A DNA stretch of 64,000 bases, taken from Enterovibrio paralichthyis (GTDB lineage: Bacteria; Pseudomonadota; Gammaproteobacteria; Enterobacterales; Vibrionaceae). Below are positions 49,383-58,864 of the stretch, one piece after another (the first letter of the stretch is position 1; each line of letters starts with the position of its first letter). The stretch covers positions 62,001 to 126,000 of the forward strand of contig NZ_JAHUTS010000012.1 of assembly GCF_019209835.1 (NCBI RefSeq), given 5' to 3'. The translations under genes were made by a program, and so were the position numbers. Under the pieces are notes generated by a model. The model worked only from the letters and a program-made list of their open reading frames with translations. It had not been told where the DNA came from and ran no database searches.

Positions 49383-50594
49383 TTGTTTGGTTTGAAAACT
49401 CTTACTTGGCAGCAATTGGTTTCGATGTGGCAATATCTGCGCCACTTCCTTGTTGCAATTGTCGTGTTTATCACGGGTTTCCTGATTTTTCGCTCCGTTT
49501 GGGGCGATAACGTCAATCTTCTTTCCCTGTTCCAGATAAAAACGTTCAAGGACATCAACTGGTCAGATGCAGCGAACGGGCCTTGGCTGTTGCTCGGGCT
49601 TTTCCTGATGCTCAATGCCGTCGGGCTTCTGTTCCGGGCGAGAATTGCATGGGCCGTCACCCTGATCCTGCTGATGATTGTGTTCACTTTCACCTGGCAT
49701 TTTTTCTCCCACCTCGGCATCAACATCTACTGGGCGTCCGGCGCCGCCATACTGCTCATTTTAATGAGTAAGGATTTCAACCGTTCCAGCGCCACAGCAG
49801 GGGGGATAGCCGCGTTTATCAGTTTTGCTGTGTTGCTGTTTTATTCGACCTATGGCGCGATGTATTTCGGCGACGGCTTCAAGCCGGTTATTGAGGATTT
49901 ATCCACGGCGTTTTACTTTTCCATGGTGACCATGACCACGGTCGGCTATGGCGATATTACGCCACAAACCGAGGCTGCACGTCTGTTTACCGTGTCGGTC
50001 ATCGTTGCCGGTATCACGGTGTTTGCCACATCGTTAACCACTGTATTTGCACCCATTATCAGCGGGGGGTTAAGCCGTCTCGTGCGAGGAGTTAAAAAGC
50101 CCATGAACAGAAAAAACCACTTTATCGTCTGTGGAACGTCGGTACTGGCCTCTGCGACGGTATTGCAACTGATAAAACGGGGCTTTGATGTCACGGTGAT
50201 CACGGTGGAAGACGAAGATAAGTTCACCCAGATTGAACAACGCATTGGGGCGAAGCTCGATATTGTCTCCGGTGACAGCACGGACAGTGATGTGCTGACG
50301 GACGCCGGGGTCGAGGATTGTCAGGCCGTGCTGGCGCTCACCAATGATGATGCGACCAACGCATTTATTGTGCTGTCGGTAAAAGCCATCTCTCCGAACA
50401 TCAAAGCGGTCACGGCGGTGAATGACGCTAAGAACATCAAGAAAGTGAAACGCGTGAATGCCGATGTGCTCTTAGCACCCCAGCTCTTTGGCAGTGTCGT
50501 GCTCGCCAGTGTGCTTTCCGGCGAGCCTATTAGTAATGATCAGCTGCTCGATATGTTGCTGCATTCCGGCGAAGGGCTGATGAAAAAAGATTAA
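49383..50594 (+). CDS. kch: Kch-type potassium channel with RCK domain
   Basis: This 403-residue protein aligns with E. coli Kch throughout. It has membrane segments, then the selectivity filter TTVGYGD (185-191) between the last two helices, and a cytosolic RCK/TrkA-N domain (HFIVCGTSVLASATVLQLIKRG). The TTG at 49383 gives an N-terminus of the same length as E. coli Kch, but the ribosome site is weak; TTG 49392 is possible. M241 corresponds to the internal start M240 of E. coli Kch and has AGGAG upstream. Its 3' end overlaps the converging EamA gene by 4 bp. Confidence 0.9.
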   Translation: MFGLKTLTWQQLVSMWQYLRHFLVAIVVFITGFLIFRSVWGDNVNLLSLFQIKTFKDINWSDAANGPWLLLGLFLMLNAVGLLFRARIAWAVTLILLMIVFTFTWHFFSHLGINIYWASGAAILLILMSKDFNRSSATAGGIAAFISFAVLLFYSTYGAMYFGDGFKPVIEDLSTAFYFSMVTMTTVGYGDITPQTEAARLFTVSVIVAGITVFATSLTTVFAPIISGGLSRLVRGVKKPMNRKNHFIVCGTSVLASATVLQLIKRGFDVTVITVEDEDKFTQIEQRIGAKLDIVSGDSTDSDVLTDAGVEDCQAVLALTNDDATNAFIVLSVKAISPNIKAVTAVNDAKNIKKVKRVNADVLLAPQLFGSVVLASVLSGEPISNDQLLDMLLHSGEGLMKKD

Positions 50595-51484
50595 TTCTGT
50601 TGGTGTTGGTGCCGCTGTGACCACAGCGTGTGTCCCGCCAGTGCCAATACCACGATGCCAGCACCAATGGCGACGGATTCTGTTGGCTTCTCACCAATAA
50701 ACAGCCAAACCAGCAAAGGGCCAAACAGCACTTCCAGCAGCAGGATAAGGCTGGCTTCAGCCGCAGGCAGGTAGCGTGGCCCAATGATTAAAAGGAATGA
50801 TCCAGGCAGTACAATGCAACACAGCAGGAAAATGTAGATGTTCTGCTGAAAGCTCAACGAGAAGGGTTTCGCCCCTGCCAATAAGGCAATTACCGCCACC
50901 AGATAGCCGGAATAAATCAGGAAAACTGTGCCATAACGCGCCTTGGTTTTACGCAGCATGATGAGGTAAACCGAAAGCGATACCGCCGTCACCAGCGCCA
51001 GCGAATCACCTTCGAGCTCAGCGCCTGTGGGCTTATAGCCAAAGACCAGCCATATCCCGCCCACGGAAACAATGATGGTGACAATCGTAGAGACTGAGAG
51101 TTTCTCCTTGAGAAAAATGAAAGCCAGTATTGCCGTAATAAGCGGGGCAGTATTGGTTAGCACCAAGGTACTGGTGACCTGAGTATGGTCGAGCGAAAAC
51201 ACAAAGCAGATAGTAGAAGCTGAAAACAGCACTGCCGTAAACAGGGTGCTGGGGGCGGGGTGGAAGAAATGTTCTTCCAGCACTTTTTTATCCATGATCC
51301 ACTGGGCGATAAAAAAGACCGTCGCGGGCAGGAAACCGCGCCAAAAAATCAACGTCCATTCGTCGCAGTCAATCAGGCGAACCAGCAGGCTGTCGAAGCT
51401 CAGTATCATCACACCCAACAGCGTAAATACACGGCCTTTAGACTCGCCGCTCAATCCATTCAAGCGTGTTGCTATTCCCATCAT
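50591..51484 (-). CDS. EamA-family (DMT) transporter
   Basis: This 297-residue protein has ten hydrophobic segments in two EamA repeats (LLGVMILSFDSLLVRLID, then LALVTAVSLSVYLIMLRKTK). It is probably an inner-membrane exporter or permease for metabolites. Its start overlaps the stop of the upstream APC permease (ATGA), so the two are co-translated and may handle related substrates. Confidence 0.85.
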   Translation of the reverse strand: MMGIATRLNGLSGESKGRVFTLLGVMILSFDSLLVRLIDCDEWTLIFWRGFLPATVFFIAQWIMDKKVLEEHFFHPAPSTLFTAVLFSASTICFVFSLDHTQVTSTLVLTNTAPLITAILAFIFLKEKLSVSTIVTIIVSVGGIWLVFGYKPTGAELEGDSLALVTAVSLSVYLIMLRKTKARYGTVFLIYSGYLVAVIALLAGAKPFSLSFQQNIYIFLLCCIVLPGSFLLIIGPRYLPAAEASLILLLEVLFGPLLVWLFIGEKPTESVAIGAGIVVLALAGHTLWSQRHQHQQN

Positions 51485-52782
51485 TTTTCTTTGTTCGCCG
51501 TGTGGTGAGGCGCATGCCAGCCAATCATCAAACTAAGAATTGCCGCCGCTGCGAGCAGCCCGACCTGTAACCAGAGCTTGGCAATGATCATCTCGCCGAT
51601 AAACGAAACAAAGATGACCAGCATAAAAATAAAGCCAATTGCCAGCAGCCAGGGGTTGGCGTGGCACTCTTTACGCTTGCGCCAGCAGACAATGAAAACC
51701 GCAAGATAGCAGCCGAGGAAGGTGGCGCTGGCCACATTGGCAATGGATGACAGGTTAAAGAAGTTGGTGAGTATGATCACCAGCACAATCAATGCAAAAA
51801 AGCCCGGAGACCCGCCGCCGACCAGTTTCTTGCGAAAGGGGGAAGGCAGGGCGCCATTGTCACCCATTTGTGAAGCCACATTGAGCATGGAGAATATGTT
51901 GGCAACAATGGATGACGCCGTTGCCACCAGGGCAGCCATAGACACCAGGAAAAAGCCAAAGGTGCCGAGGAAAGGCTCGGCAGCTTCTGCCACTGCTGTA
52001 TCTGTGTACTTGGCGAGATCGGTCGGTGTCACATTCCCCAGAACTACCAGGGACAAGACAATATAGAGCACCATCACCAGCCCTATCGCCAGCATAAAGG
52101 CGCGGGGCATGTCCCGCTCTGGGTCGGTGACATCGGCGGCGGCACTGGCCATCAGGCCAAAGCCGGAATAGGCAAAAAACGCCAGGCCAACACTGGAAAA
52201 CATCATGGATGTCTCTGTGTGGGCATGGTTTTCAAGCATGGCTGGGCGAAGTGTAATGGCGCCCACCACAATAAAAATGGTCAGTATGGTGAGCTTGATG
52301 GTCACCAGCACCACTTCAACCCGTCCCACCACTTTTGCGCCCAGCATATTGACCAGCGTCAGCGCTATCATGACGCCTGACGCATACGCATTAACCCAGA
52401 AGGGGCTGGATGACTGGTGCAATACGCGGGCAAGGTAAGCCCCGAATGCCTTTGATATCAAAGCCAGCGTTAATACCAGGGTAATGAGGTATAAGGTGGA
52501 CAATGTGCGTTCGAAACGTGCCGATGAAATGCCAATGGCAAAGAAGTCGGTTACACCACCCCGTGAAGGGAAAATTGCGCTCATCCTTGCGTAGGAGTAG
52601 CCGGAGAGAAGCGCCGCAATACCTGCTATCACAAATACAACCCAGGTATCCCCGCCCACATTGATGGCGATTTGCCCCAGCAGCGCAAACACGCCGGCAC
52701 CCACCATAGAACCGATGCCAAGCGCCGCGACGCCCCAAATACTGATGTGCTTATGATGAGGTTCGGAAGACGGGTTTGACAT
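51481..52782 (-). CDS. APC-family amino acid permease
   Basis: This 433-residue protein has about 12 membrane segments and the APC signature near the N-terminus (ISIWGVAALGIGSMVGAGVFALLG). The unwound first helix binds substrate in this fold. The actual substrate is unknown. It is the first gene of a two-gene unit with the EamA transporter. Confidence 0.87.
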   Translation of the reverse strand: MSNPSSEPHHKHISIWGVAALGIGSMVGAGVFALLGQIAINVGGDTWVVFVIAGIAALLSGYSYARMSAIFPSRGGVTDFFAIGISSARFERTLSTLYLITLVLTLALISKAFGAYLARVLHQSSSPFWVNAYASGVMIALTLVNMLGAKVVGRVEVVLVTIKLTILTIFIVVGAITLRPAMLENHAHTETSMMFSSVGLAFFAYSGFGLMASAAADVTDPERDMPRAFMLAIGLVMVLYIVLSLVVLGNVTPTDLAKYTDTAVAEAAEPFLGTFGFFLVSMAALVATASSIVANIFSMLNVASQMGDNGALPSPFRKKLVGGGSPGFFALIVLVIILTNFFNLSSIANVASATFLGCYLAVFIVCWRKRKECHANPWLLAIGFIFMLVIFVSFIGEMIIAKLWLQVGLLAAAAILSLMIGWHAPHHTANKEK

Positions 52783-52908
52783 CGTTTATTCCTGTTGAGT
52801 GTAGAGTGGTATCGGATCCAGGCAGCGTGGATAACCCAATGGATTACTCTGGACGATAGCCCATTATTTTACGTGCAGTTGCCACGTATCTGTGACACTC
52901 AAAGGAAA

Positions 52909-52931
52909 GCAGGGAGGCGGGAAGCCCCTGC
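52909..52931 (-). terminator. Possible terminator of the BtsR-like gene
   Basis: On the minus strand GCAGGG (52931-52926) pairs with CCCTGC (52914-52909), followed by TTTCCTTT. Confidence 0.45.
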
Positions 52932-52947
52932 TAAAATGGTCAAGAAA

Positions 52948-53676
52948 TCAAAAACTGGAAAGCCCGATTATTTCTTTGAGCGTTTTGAGGTAGCGGCGAC
53001 TGATCGGAAGGGTGAAATTACTCGTGGTGATCACTTCTGCCAAGCCATTTTCCAGCAATTTTATTTCCCGGATATGGTGGATACTGACAAGGTATTGCCG
53101 GTGACAGCGCAACAGCGGTGTTTTTTCTTCCAGCGTTTTCAGGGTGAGTTGGGTGGTGGCGGTTTTGTCGGCGGTATGGACATGCACACCACTGAGATCG
53201 CTGTAGACACCTTCAACACTTTCAATAGGAAGCAGCACAATGCGGTTGTGTCCGGTGCAGGGGATCTGAGAGAGGGTTTCCGGTGCCACTGGCGCAAGGT
53301 TTTGCACTGTGTGCTTATCTACCATCCGTTTAAGCTTTTTCACGGCTTTGTTCAGACGCGCAGGCTCGACCGGTTTCAGTAGATAGTCGAACGCATTTTC
53401 CTCGAAAGCCTGAATGGCATAGTGATCAAAAGCGGTGACAAACACCACAAACGGAATGTTGTCAGGATCCAGCATGGAGAGGAGTTCAAGGCCGGACACC
53501 TGGGGCATCTGGATATCCAGAAACACCACATCAGGCTTCAGTTCATTGATTTTTTTCAGTCCCAGAATGGCGTTTGGTGCTTCACCAATCACGGAGATAT
53601 CACCGGTTTCCTCCAGCAAGGTCGCCAGCTCTTCGCGGGCAAACTGTTCGTCGTCAATGACCAGTGCTGTCAACAT
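52948..53676 (-). CDS. btsR: LytTR response regulator, BtsR-like
   Basis: This 242-residue protein has a receiver domain (acidic D8/D9, phospho-acceptor D54 in VFLDIQMP, Thr/Lys switch in VFVTAFD and LLKPVEP) and a C-terminal LytTR DNA-binding domain (LLRCHRQYLVSIHHIREIKL). Length and sequence fit E. coli BtsR (YehT, 239 residues), which responds to pyruvate through BtsS. It overlaps the kinase gene by 7 bp. Confidence 0.88.
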   Translation of the reverse strand: MLTALVIDDEQFAREELATLLEETGDISVIGEAPNAILGLKKINELKPDVVFLDIQMPQVSGLELLSMLDPDNIPFVVFVTAFDHYAIQAFEENAFDYLLKPVEPARLNKAVKKLKRMVDKHTVQNLAPVAPETLSQIPCTGHNRIVLLPIESVEGVYSDLSGVHVHTADKTATTQLTLKTLEEKTPLLRCHRQYLVSIHHIREIKLLENGLAEVITTSNFTLPISRRYLKTLKEIIGLSSF

Positions 53677-55367
53677 CCTACTTTTGCACCTTTACTTAGT
53701 TCAGAGGCCGGAATCATAAACGTCATTCGGGTAAAAGCGTCCTGCTTGCTGTCAATTTTCAGCGATGAGTCACGCCCAAACTGGTGTTCCAGCCGTTTTG
53801 TCACGATTTCCAACCCCAGTCCCTGATGGGTATCCGGCGGCGGCGAGAAACAGCCGGCGTTATCCTCCACGGTAATTTCAAATCCGCCCGCTACCGGCGT
53901 GCTGTAAATATGGACGTTGCCGCCTTCCAACAAATTGGAAATGCCATGTTTGATGGCGTTTTCAACCAGCGGCTGCAAGGTAAAACTAGGCAGTTGTGTT
54001 TCCAGCAGGGCTTCGTCAATGGCGATATCGACGTTGAGCCTGTCAGTAAAGCGCGCTTTTTCAATGCTGAGGTAGGCATTCACATGCTCAAGCTCCTCGC
54101 GAAGCGATACGGTTCGAACATTTTGCTTGAGATTACTGCGGAAAAACTGCGACAGGTTCTGGATAAGCTCGCGGGCTTTGTCCGGGTCACGGCGAATCAC
54201 CGCACTGATGGTATTGAGGGCATTAAACAGAAAATGCGGGTTAACCTGCGCCTGGAGCAGCTTGATTTCCACCTGCGTCAGCAGCGACTTCTGCTGCAGG
54301 TAACCGCTGAACAGGATTTGGCTGGAAAGCAGCTGGGCGATACCTTCGGCCATCGACATATTGATGGTGGAAAACAGTTTGTGCTTACGTTCATACAGTT
54401 TGATGGTGCCGACCACCTCGTCGCCTGAGCGCAGCGGGATAATCAGCGCAGAACCCAGCTTGCAGGTTGGGGACAGCGAGCATTGGTAGGGGTGTTCTTT
54501 ACCATCGAGATAAATGATTTTGTTCTTGGCTATCGCATCCAGCGTACTTTGCGATGAAATTTTGGTCGCCGGTTTATGGTGGTCATCGCCGATGCCGACG
54601 TAGGCAAGAATTTTCTCCCGGTCGGTAATGGAAACGGCACCCACCTGGGTTTCTTCGTAAACAATACGCGCAATTTTGTCGGCAGTTTCGTTATTAAAGC
54701 CATTGTGCAGGATGCCCACACAGCGATCAGCGATGGTCAGTGCCCGACGGGAAAAGGTGGCTGAGTATTTTTCAAAGATTGCCTTTCTGTCCTGCAGGAT
54801 GCTCATAAACAGCGCAGCGCCCACGGAGTTTGAAATGATCATTGGCGCGGCAATGGTGGAAACCAGGGCATAAGCCTGATCAAACGGCTTGGCAAATATC
54901 AGCAGGATGATCATCTGCACCACTTCGGCAAAGAAGGTGATACCCAGAACGACAGCCGGATTAAACAACTGGCTGACCCGGTTGCGTTTTACCAGATAGA
55001 CATGGAGTAACCCGCCTATCAGGCCTTCTGCGGTTGTCGAAATGGCGCAGGCAAGATCGGTAAAACCGCCAAGGGTGTAACGGTGAATCCCTCCGGTCAG
55101 GCCGACAAAAAAACCAACCACAGGCCCGCCGAACAGGCCCCCCATCACTGCACCAATGGCGCGGGTGTTGGCTATGGCATCGTCAATATGGAGGCCAAAA
55201 TAGGTACCGAGAATACAAAAAGCAGAAAAGAGGACGTAGCAAATCAGGCGGTGGCTTAAGCGTGAGGAGATATTCAGCAACGGCAGGATAATGGGTGTTT
55301 TGCTTAGCATGTAGGCCAACACCAGATACACGCACATTTGCTGAAGAAGAGAGATAACCAGTTCCAT
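53670..55367 (-). CDS. btsS: LytS-family sensor histidine kinase, BtsS-like
   Basis: This 565-residue kinase has the 5TM-LYT sensor (LLQQMCVYLVLAYMLSKTP, AIGAVMGGLFGGPVVGFFVG), a GAF-like domain (~220-355), the HisKA-7TM-type phospho-acceptor in NPHFLFNALNT (His378) and a HATPase domain (LQPLVENAIKHG). It aligns closely with E. coli BtsS (561 residues), a high-affinity pyruvate sensor. Position next to a CstA-type transporter fits the E. coli logic in which BtsSR turns on the pyruvate transporter BtsT. Confidence 0.9.
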   Translation of the reverse strand: MELVISLLQQMCVYLVLAYMLSKTPIILPLLNISSRLSHRLICYVLFSAFCILGTYFGLHIDDAIANTRAIGAVMGGLFGGPVVGFFVGLTGGIHRYTLGGFTDLACAISTTAEGLIGGLLHVYLVKRNRVSQLFNPAVVLGITFFAEVVQMIILLIFAKPFDQAYALVSTIAAPMIISNSVGAALFMSILQDRKAIFEKYSATFSRRALTIADRCVGILHNGFNNETADKIARIVYEETQVGAVSITDREKILAYVGIGDDHHKPATKISSQSTLDAIAKNKIIYLDGKEHPYQCSLSPTCKLGSALIIPLRSGDEVVGTIKLYERKHKLFSTINMSMAEGIAQLLSSQILFSGYLQQKSLLTQVEIKLLQAQVNPHFLFNALNTISAVIRRDPDKARELIQNLSQFFRSNLKQNVRTVSLREELEHVNAYLSIEKARFTDRLNVDIAIDEALLETQLPSFTLQPLVENAIKHGISNLLEGGNVHIYSTPVAGGFEITVEDNAGCFSPPPDTHQGLGLEIVTKRLEHQFGRDSSLKIDSKQDAFTRMTFMIPASELSKGAKVGC

Positions 55368-55434
55368 GGTGAGCCCGTTTTATTGCGGCAATGAAGATGC
55401 CCGCTATTTTAGCCTGCTGGGTGCCAGATACAAC

Positions 55435-55456
55435 AAGAGCCCGGTATCGGGCTCTT
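55435..55456 (-). terminator. Hairpin between the CstA-type gene and btsS
   Basis: AAGAGCCC (55435-55442) pairs with GGGCTCTT (55449-55456). No long T run follows in the direction of transcription, so it may only attenuate read-through into btsS. Confidence 0.5.
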
Positions 55457-55475
55457 GGCGGTAACGTATTGGCGA

Positions 55476-56960
55476 TTAAGCCGTTTTGGTGACGCCTTGT
55501 GGTTTCTCTTCGTCAGCCAAATCGGTTTCGCCTTTGCCATTGGAGGTTTTAATCACATAACCAGCCGCAGTCAGGGCGAACAGGATGCCCGCGATAGTTG
55601 ACACATTCATCGGCAAACCAAAGCCCAGGGAGCTGTTGTTCAGGATGAAGGTGACACACACTGTGGTCATAAACATCGCCGGTACTGTGGTGATCCAGTG
55701 CAGCTTGTTGTGGCGCAGCAGGTAAGCAGACGCTGTCCACAGCATCATTACTGCGGTTGCCTGGTTCGCGAAGCCGAAGTAGCGCCAGATGATACCGAAG
55801 TCTACCTGGGTCAGGATGCCACCGATAACGAACAGTGGCAGTGCCATCATCAGGCGGTTGCGCAGTGTTTTCTGCTCCATGTTGAAGTATTCAGCCAGGA
55901 TCAGGCGGCTTGAGCGGAACGCGGTGTCACCGGAAGTGATTGGCAGGATAACCACGCCCAGGAAGGCGATGATGCCACCGAACACACCCAGCAGACCGAA
56001 GGACGCGCCGTAAACCACGTTACCAGGGCCACCGTTTTTCACGGCTTCACCCAGGCCTTCCAGTGTGCCGAAGAATGACAGTGCAATCGCACACCAAATC
56101 AGGGCGATGATACCTTCACCGATCATTGCGCCGTAGAACACAAAGCGGCCGTTCTTTTCGTTTTCCATGCAGCGTGCCATCAGCGGAGACTGGGTTGCGT
56201 GGAAGCCAGAGATAGCACCACAGGCGATGGTAATGAACAGGGCAGGCCACAGTGGCATGTCGTTCGGGTTCAGGTTGGTGAACATGTCCGCGAATTCAAA
56301 GCCACCCATCACAGTGTGTTCTTCAGACAGACCAATGGCAGTCATCAGGCCGACAGACATGAAAATCAGCAGCGCGCCGAAGAATGGGTAGAAACGGCCG
56401 ATGATTTTGTCGACAGGAACGATAGTCGCGATGATGTAGTACGCGAAGATGATCACTACCATGGTACCCATGCTGACCGTCAGGCTGGTTTGCTCGTTGA
56501 TCAGGTTAGTGATCATGCCTGCAGGCGCAGAGACAAACACCACACCAACCAGCAGCAACAGGATAATGGCAAAAATGTTCATAAAGTGTTTTGCGCCGTT
56601 ACCCAAATAGCGACCGGTAATAGTTGGTACAGATGCACCGCCGTTACGGACAGAAAGCATGCCTGAGAAGTAATCATGCACTGCGCCCGCAAACACACAA
56701 CCAATCACAATCCAAAGCATCGCAGCCGGGCCGTAAAGGGCACCCATGATTGGGCCAAAAATTGGACCGACACCGGCAATGTTCAGCAGTTGGACCAGGT
56801 AGACCTTAGGGGTCGACATTGGCACGTAATCCACGCCATCTGTTTTGGTGTGGGCAGGTGTTTTACGGTTTTCATTGATACCGAATACCTTCTCCACAAA
56901 GGCACCGTAGATAAAGTATCCGCCAATCAGCGCGGCGACACAGGTGAGAAACCACAACAT
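55476..56960 (-). CDS. CstA/BtsT-family transporter, short form
   Basis: This 494-residue protein has many membrane segments and the CstA motifs NIAGVGPIFGPIMGALYGP, GAVHDYFSGMLSVRNGGAS and ISGFHATQSPLMARC. E. coli CstA and BtsT (about 700 residues) import peptides or pyruvate; this protein is about 200 residues shorter, a known short form. The neighbouring BtsS/BtsR-like system makes pyruvate a plausible substrate, by inference. The C-terminal tail is hydrophilic (GKGETDLADEEKPQ). Confidence 0.85.
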   Translation of the reverse strand: MLWFLTCVAALIGGYFIYGAFVEKVFGINENRKTPAHTKTDGVDYVPMSTPKVYLVQLLNIAGVGPIFGPIMGALYGPAAMLWIVIGCVFAGAVHDYFSGMLSVRNGGASVPTITGRYLGNGAKHFMNIFAIILLLLVGVVFVSAPAGMITNLINEQTSLTVSMGTMVVIIFAYYIIATIVPVDKIIGRFYPFFGALLIFMSVGLMTAIGLSEEHTVMGGFEFADMFTNLNPNDMPLWPALFITIACGAISGFHATQSPLMARCMENEKNGRFVFYGAMIGEGIIALIWCAIALSFFGTLEGLGEAVKNGGPGNVVYGASFGLLGVFGGIIAFLGVVILPITSGDTAFRSSRLILAEYFNMEQKTLRNRLMMALPLFVIGGILTQVDFGIIWRYFGFANQATAVMMLWTASAYLLRHNKLHWITTVPAMFMTTVCVTFILNNSSLGFGLPMNVSTIAGILFALTAAGYVIKTSNGKGETDLADEEKPQGVTKTA

Positions 56961-57087
56961 AGCAATCGTCCTTATTAAGTTGATTCACGCTGCCCACACT
57001 ACGGTGTCAGTAGCAAGGAAGCATTCGCTCAGTGGTTGAGTGGTGGAATAGCAAATTAAGCGGTAGCTATGGAGATTAAGTGGCAGG

Positions 57088-57114
57088 TAAAAAAAAGGTG
57101 CGACACGCGCACCT
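57088..57114 (-). terminator. Terminator of the His/Met-rich permease gene
   Basis: On the minus strand AGGTGCG (57114-57108) pairs with CGCACCT (57102-57096), followed by T8. Confidence 0.8.
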
Positions 57115-57137
57115 CTAACGGATTAATGGTCCGGGCA

Positions 57138-58529
57138 CTACATGCTCATCCCCATGCCCGCGTTGGCTTTTTTGCCAACCTGATAGAACCAGAAGGAAAG
57201 GGGGATGAAGATAAGGTTCATCACTGTGGTGAAGTTCCAGCCAAACCCATCCTGAATCAAAGGTCGTAAGTTATCGCTGGAAACCGCAACACCAAAGCCG
57301 GTGAAAATCGCGTCGATGGCCAGCCCGGTAAAGACGATACCGGCGAACAACAGGCCGACAATCCACTTGGTAGGGCGATTGCCGTAGTAGCGCTGGTAGA
57401 CGCGGATCATAGGAATGGTCAGCACATCGGCCAGGATGAAACCAATCACCCCACCGAACGAAATGCCACCGTGCCAGAGCGCCGCTGCCAGCAGCAGGTT
57501 ACCGACTGAGCAGACGTAGGCAATCATGGCAACAAACACGCCAATCACTACATCAATAAAGGAGTGGAGGAAAGCAGGCAGCGCCGTATCGTTGCTGATA
57601 AACAGGGTGCGCCAGCCATCCATAGGTACGATCGCGATCAGCAGCGACGACACTACAACACCAATCAGGATCTCTTTGCCGATCATGCCAATGTCCATGT
57701 GAAAGAAACTGGCGGCTTTGGTGATTTTGGCTTTGGTGGAATCATCGTCCTGTGCGTTGGCGCTATTTTCCATATGCATATGATCATGACCACCGTGACC
57801 AGCGCCTCCTGACATGTCCATCCCACAGTCTGCATGTTCCATTTCCACATGATGATGCTCATGGGCGTCTTCGGCGACATGCTTCATGTCCTGATGCTCG
57901 TGATGCTCATCGGAACCGTGCTCCATATGCATATGGTCATGGCCTTCATGGTGCATGTGGGCATGGTCATGGGCACTGTGATCCATCGCCATATGGTCGT
58001 GACCGGAAGAGCCTGACATATCCATGCCGCAATCGCTCATGGCGGCGGCCTGTGGCTTTTCCTCTGCCGCGACTTTTTCCCTTAACTCGGCTTCGACATC
58101 TTTCGGGAAGAACCGCTCGAACAGGAAGGCGACAGTCATGATAAGAATCAAGCCGCCAATCACTTCGCCCCAGAAGAAAGTCCAGCCAAGCAGGGCAACC
58201 AGCACAATAAACATTTCAACAATCAGGTTTGTGCTGGAAACCAGAAACGCCATGGCATTTGCCAGCGTGGATTTTTTCATGATCAAGGTATGCGACATGG
58301 AAGCTGCGGCATAAGAACAGGAAGACGAAACCACACCAAGCAGTGTGGTGAACGTCAGGCTTCGGGGGCTGGTGTGACCAAGATGCTTGACCACCGTATC
58401 CATAGGAAGAAGATGCCGGATAAACGCTGACAGCATCAAACCAAAGGCCAGGGGCCAGTATATTTGCCAAATCATATTGAACAGCACATCAATGATATGT
58501 AGGAAAAAGTTGTCGCTTCCGCCGCTCAT
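57138..58529 (-). CDS. Permease (DUF318/ArsP_1-like) with a His/Met-rich loop
   Basis: This 463-residue inner-membrane protein resembles the predicted permease family that includes ArsP-type metalloid exporters (LLGVVSSSCSYAAASMSHTLIMK and AYVCSVGNLLLAAALWHGGISFGGVIGFILAD in the two halves). Between the halves a cytoplasmic or periplasmic loop (residues ~164-262) holds about 25 His and 14 Met, including two DCGMDMSG repeats (166-173 and 234-241). The C-terminus also ends in Met-Gly repeats. Binding of copper, zinc or another soft metal is inferred. A single-gene unit with a good terminator. Confidence 0.8.
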   Translation of the reverse strand: MSGGSDNFFLHIIDVLFNMIWQIYWPLAFGLMLSAFIRHLLPMDTVVKHLGHTSPRSLTFTTLLGVVSSSCSYAAASMSHTLIMKKSTLANAMAFLVSSTNLIVEMFIVLVALLGWTFFWGEVIGGLILIMTVAFLFERFFPKDVEAELREKVAAEEKPQAAAMSDCGMDMSGSSGHDHMAMDHSAHDHAHMHHEGHDHMHMEHGSDEHHEHQDMKHVAEDAHEHHHVEMEHADCGMDMSGGAGHGGHDHMHMENSANAQDDDSTKAKITKAASFFHMDIGMIGKEILIGVVVSSLLIAIVPMDGWRTLFISNDTALPAFLHSFIDVVIGVFVAMIAYVCSVGNLLLAAALWHGGISFGGVIGFILADVLTIPMIRVYQRYYGNRPTKWIVGLLFAGIVFTGLAIDAIFTGFGVAVSSDNLRPLIQDGFGWNFTTVMNLIFIPLSFWFYQVGKKANAGMGMSM

Positions 58530-58846
58530 GGGAGAGATCCTTACTGTTAGCTGAGCCGTGTCGAAACAGGCTTTTTAAGATCTTTTACTCTAGCGGTTGC
58601 TAATAGAGGGATGTGTATCGAATAAGGAGCAGACAGTATAAATAATGCTGACTTAATAAAATGTAACTTGGTGATCGGTGAAATATACAGCAAAGGCTCT
58701 TGAAATCAGCGTTTGGGCGTGAAGCTCGGCACTAAATCAAGGCGACGTTATATCTTCCTGAAAGCCAGTCGGTAGACTGAAGCCAACGCATAAATATTGG
58801 GTTTGCCATTCGCCATTCAAATGCAAAGGCAGGCAATGAAAGATAA
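58530..58846. other. Divergent intergenic region between the permease and the winged-helix gene
   Basis: These 317 bp presumably hold both promoters. I see no clear operator or structural RNA. A nine-codon frame (58821-58850, ending TGA) overlaps the first possible start of the next gene by an ATGA. Confidence 0.5.
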
Positions 58847-58864
58847 ATGAAAGGGAGCAATTCA

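Noticed and set aside
52795..53382. Plus-strand frame overlapping the response regulator
   Set aside because: The LytTR regulator on the minus strand is clear and the frame has no domain of its own.
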